Part shown: positions 46,320-47,587 of the stretch, piece after piece
How the letters are laid out: every line of letters starts with the position of its first letter
How positions within the stretch are numbered: the stretch's first letter is position 1
From: Candidatus Woesebacteria bacterium GW2011_GWB1_33_38
GTDB taxonomy: Bacteria; Patescibacteriota; Microgenomatia; UBA8517
Assembly (NCBI GenBank): GCA_000990005.1
Contig: LBPF01000002.1
Location: 1-47,587 of the forward strand
Length of the DNA: 47,587 nt
Direction: 5' to 3'
Translations under genes and position numbers: made by a program
Notes under the pieces: generated by a model
The model's input: the letters and a program-made list of their open reading frames with translations, nothing else
The model's database searches: none
Told to the model about the DNA's origin: nothing

Positions 46320-46321
46320 CT
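46301..46321 (+). repeat. 21-bp direct repeat, left copy
   Basis: Sequence containing ACAAGTTTAAAGGTTGAC is identical to 47113-47133. It covers the last codons and stop of the GT-C gene and bounds the Phd/PIN cassette on its left. Confidence 0.9.
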
Positions 46322-46334
46322 ATTTAGCTTCAGG

Positions 46335-46387
46335 TGTACGATAAACCGTACAGAATACTTGACAATGTATAGTACACATGTTATATT
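46335..46387 (+). promoter_or_regulatory. TA promoter with two operator-like repeats
   Basis: TTGACA (46359-46364), 17-nt spacer, TATATT (46382-46387), 5 nt before ATG 46393. Upstream lies the perfect repeat TGTACG-ATAAAC-CGTACA (46335-46352), and within the spacer the near-palindrome ATGTATA-G-TACACAT (46365-46379), similar to the operator at 20317-20335. Confidence 0.78.
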
Positions 46388-46392
46388 AAATT

Positions 46393-46665
46393 ATGGATTT
46401 ACAAATGGCAAATATTATTCCAATAACTCAGGCTCGAAGTAAGCTTGGAAATCTAGCTGAGTTGGCGATAGCAAGTAACTATTTTGTTTTAACAAAAGGA
46501 ACAAAGCCACCAGTAGCTTTGGTAGATTTGGCCTACTTAAGAAATTTGGAAACGGCAGTTGGAAAGATTTATCAAAAGACTTTTATCGATCCAAAATTAG
46601 ATAAATATACAAGAAATTTTTCTAATATGGAAATTAAAAAATGGCTACAAGAAGACGAAATCTGA
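46393..46665 (+). CDS. Phd/YefM-type antitoxin
   Basis: 90 aa (MDLQMANIIPITQARSKLGNLAELAIASNYFVLTKGTKPPVALVDLAYLRNLE), with the Phd/YefM pattern 'i..aR..l..l...a......vltk...p.a.ivd..y...L'. ATG 46405 (MANIIPITQ) is a possible alternative start. The C-terminal tail (TFIDPKLDKYTRNFSNMEIKKWLQEDEI) should bind the PIN toxin encoded by the next, overlapping gene. The promoter and operators upstream suggest autorepression. Confidence 0.9.
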   Translation: MDLQMANIIPITQARSKLGNLAELAIASNYFVLTKGTKPPVALVDLAYLRNLETAVGKIYQKTFIDPKLDKYTRNFSNMEIKKWLQEDEI

Positions 46666-47075
46666 AATTATTTCTGGATTCAAGCGTATTATTTACAGCT
46701 GTTAATTCTCCAATCGGCGGATCAGCAAAATTATTTACATTTACAGATATTAAATTAATTGTATCAAATATAGTCTTGCAAGAGGTTGAAAAGAATGTTC
46801 GAACAAAATTGCATGATTATCATTTAGATCGTTTTTTTATGCTTGTTGATAAATTATCTATAATTGATCAAATCCCAAACGATGAACAGATTTTGAAAGC
46901 AAGGAAAGTAATTGTAGAAAAAGATGCAGTAATCTTGGCAGAAGCAAAAGATTCTGACTGTGATTATTTGATAACTTTAGATAAAAAAGATTTTTTGCAA
47001 GAGAAAGTGTTTGATTTTATTAAACCAAAAAAGATACTTACTCCAAAAATGTTTTTTGAAACACAAAAATTGTAG
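46641..47075 (+). CDS. PIN-domain toxin
   Basis: 144 aa: KLFLDSSVLFTAVNSPIGGSAKLFTF (first Asp), IVLQEVEKNV (Glu), VEKDAVILAEAKDSDCDYLITLDKKDFL (later Asp residues, with T-L-D-K-x-D-F replacing T-N-D). It belongs to the PIN_3/PIN-like branch (COG2402/COG1569-like) rather than classical VapC. It overlaps the antitoxin by 25 nt. The whole cassette lies between two 21-bp direct repeats directly upstream of the rRNA operon. Confidence 0.88.
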   Translation: MATRRRNLKLFLDSSVLFTAVNSPIGGSAKLFTFTDIKLIVSNIVLQEVEKNVRTKLHDYHLDRFFMLVDKLSIIDQIPNDEQILKARKVIVEKDAVILAEAKDSDCDYLITLDKKDFLQEKVFDFIKPKKILTPKMFFETQKL

Positions 47076-47080
47076 TCCTA

Positions 47081-47108
47081 TTGCACAGCATTTTTAATAT
47101 GTTATAAT
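47081..47108 (+). promoter_or_regulatory. Candidate rRNA promoter
   Basis: TTGCAC (47081-47086), 16-nt spacer and TATAAT (47103-47108), about 275 nt upstream of mature 16S. It sits immediately left of the right direct-repeat copy. Other weaker boxes exist nearer to 16S, so assignment is tentative. Confidence 0.4.
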
Positions 47109-47112
47109 TCTT

Positions 47113-47133
47113 CTACAAGTTTAAAGGTTGACT
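47113..47133 (+). repeat. 21-bp direct repeat, right copy
   Basis: Identical to 46301-46321 and containing the sequence that encodes the GT-C protein C-terminus, although no gene is read here. The flank GTCAGGTACA also resembles TTCAGGTGTACG after the left copy. Confidence 0.9.
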
Positions 47134-47382
47134 CGTCAGGTACAAGACTGCACCCGATTTGATAACCTCCAAAAGAACCTTTAAAATTAGCCATTAAGAA
47201 TTAGAAATTAGGTAATAGATTAAAAGACCCAAATTATTTTAGTTAGAGTAGTTTTTTAGATTTGTTGCTTAATTTTTGATCCTTACTGTGCTGATTGAAC
47301 ATTAACATTGAAATGTAAATATGACAGTAAACTATGTAGTCTAGTATGACTACAAGTTCAAGATGTGACTAGGAGTGTGTGT
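47134..47382 (+). other. 16S rRNA leader region
   Basis: No gene is seen. The region contains AACCTTTAAA (about 47178-47187), complementary to part of the direct repeat, and GTAGTC/GACTAC arms (about 47337-47354), which could form part of a pre-rRNA processing stem. Confidence 0.5.
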
Positions 47383-47587
47383 TACTTTTTGAGGATTTGA
47401 TCCTGGTCCAGGATGAACGCTAGCGACGTGCTTTAGGCATGCAAGTAGAACGGAACGTAACATTTTGCGCAAGCGAAATTATACGTTCAGTTGCGAACGG
47501 CTGAGTATAAAATAGGAATCTACCCAATGGTGTGGAATACCTTATCGAAAGATGAGCTAATACCACATGACCCCGCAAGGGAAAAGC
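47383..47587 (+). rRNA. rrs: 16S ribosomal RNA, 5' end (partial)
   Basis: GATTTGATCCTGG (47394-47406), AGGATGAACGCTAGCGACGTG and GGCATGCAAGTAGAACG correspond to the conserved start of bacterial 16S rRNA, followed by variable region V1 and CGAACGGCTGAGTA. The gene runs off the right edge. The mature 5' end is estimated from the distance to the conserved block. The forward primer 27F site carries about four mismatches, as reported for other uncultured phyla. Confidence 0.95.

Noticed and set aside
1-47587. UGA recoded as glycine, as in Gracilibacteria
   Set aside because: TGA ends many frames at the expected place, often as ATGA overlaps with the next start (for example 4-nt couplings in TA modules and trpS).

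Overview
The window looks like a chromosomal segment of a Candidate Phyla Radiation (Patescibacteria) bacterium, possibly Microgenomates-like. This is inferred from the low GC content, tightly packed and often ATGA-overlapping genes, an ATP-dependent DNA ligase, many small toxin-antitoxin (TA) modules, a freestanding 5'-3' exonuclease, and a divergent 16S rRNA start at the right edge. TGA is used as a normal stop codon, so the Gracilibacteria/Absconditabacteria code does not apply. Many genes start only 5-12 nt after a TTGACA-17-TATAAT promoter, which implies widespread leaderless transcription.

Layout. 1-2262: end of an unknown gene, an unknown 327-aa protein and two histidine-phosphatase-fold proteins. 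2288-5091: trpS, two back-to-back PIN-toxin TA modules and a CsaA-like tRNA-binding protein. 5110-8376: ftsH interrupted by a 451-residue LAGLIDADG intein. 8347-15531: a VTT membrane protein, a BrnT/CopG module, a 5'-3' exonuclease, two GT4 glycosyltransferases, mutM, recF and small membrane proteins. 15571-23580: Fic, HigBA, BrnTA, ATP-dependent ligase, two PIN modules, an Nramp-like transporter, a DUF4870 protein and three small unknown genes whose promoters contain trinucleotide repeats. 23635-26215: pth, a CvpA-CAP fusion and small membrane proteins. 26212-34737: a copper and thiol-redox cluster. CsoR and its palindromic operator sit between copA and a DsbD-like/cupredoxin, HMA and thioredoxin-like operon; trxA, trxB and a DsbA-like protein follow, with several microproteins and an HD hydrolase. 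34734-37197: SpoU methyltransferase, RRM protein, zinc-ribbon-like protein, HTH/LAGLIDADG-like protein and tRNA-Gln, tRNA-Lys and tRNA-Glu.

37195-42985 is a 5.8-kb integrative element joined to the 3' end of tRNA-Glu and bounded by a 12-bp direct repeat. It carries a large serine recombinase bracketed by imperfect 58-nt inverted repeats, then a cargo zone enclosed by perfect 90-bp inverted repeats. The cargo is an AlbA_2 (Schlafen-type) protein, an unknown 112-aa protein, a J-domain protein with a novel N-terminus, a possible JAMM-like protein on the opposite strand, and a roughly 400-nt non-coding region packed with nested hairpins. This element is the best candidate for an undescribed system.

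43028-47587: a 2H-phosphoesterase-like protein, envelope proteins, DedA, a GT-C-like membrane protein, a Phd/PIN TA cassette flanked by 21-bp direct repeats, and the 5' end of 16S rRNA. The main themes are eight TA modules in 47.6 kb, mobile or selfish insertions (intein, integrative element, in-frame palindromic inserts) and promoters with shared or overlapping -35 elements.
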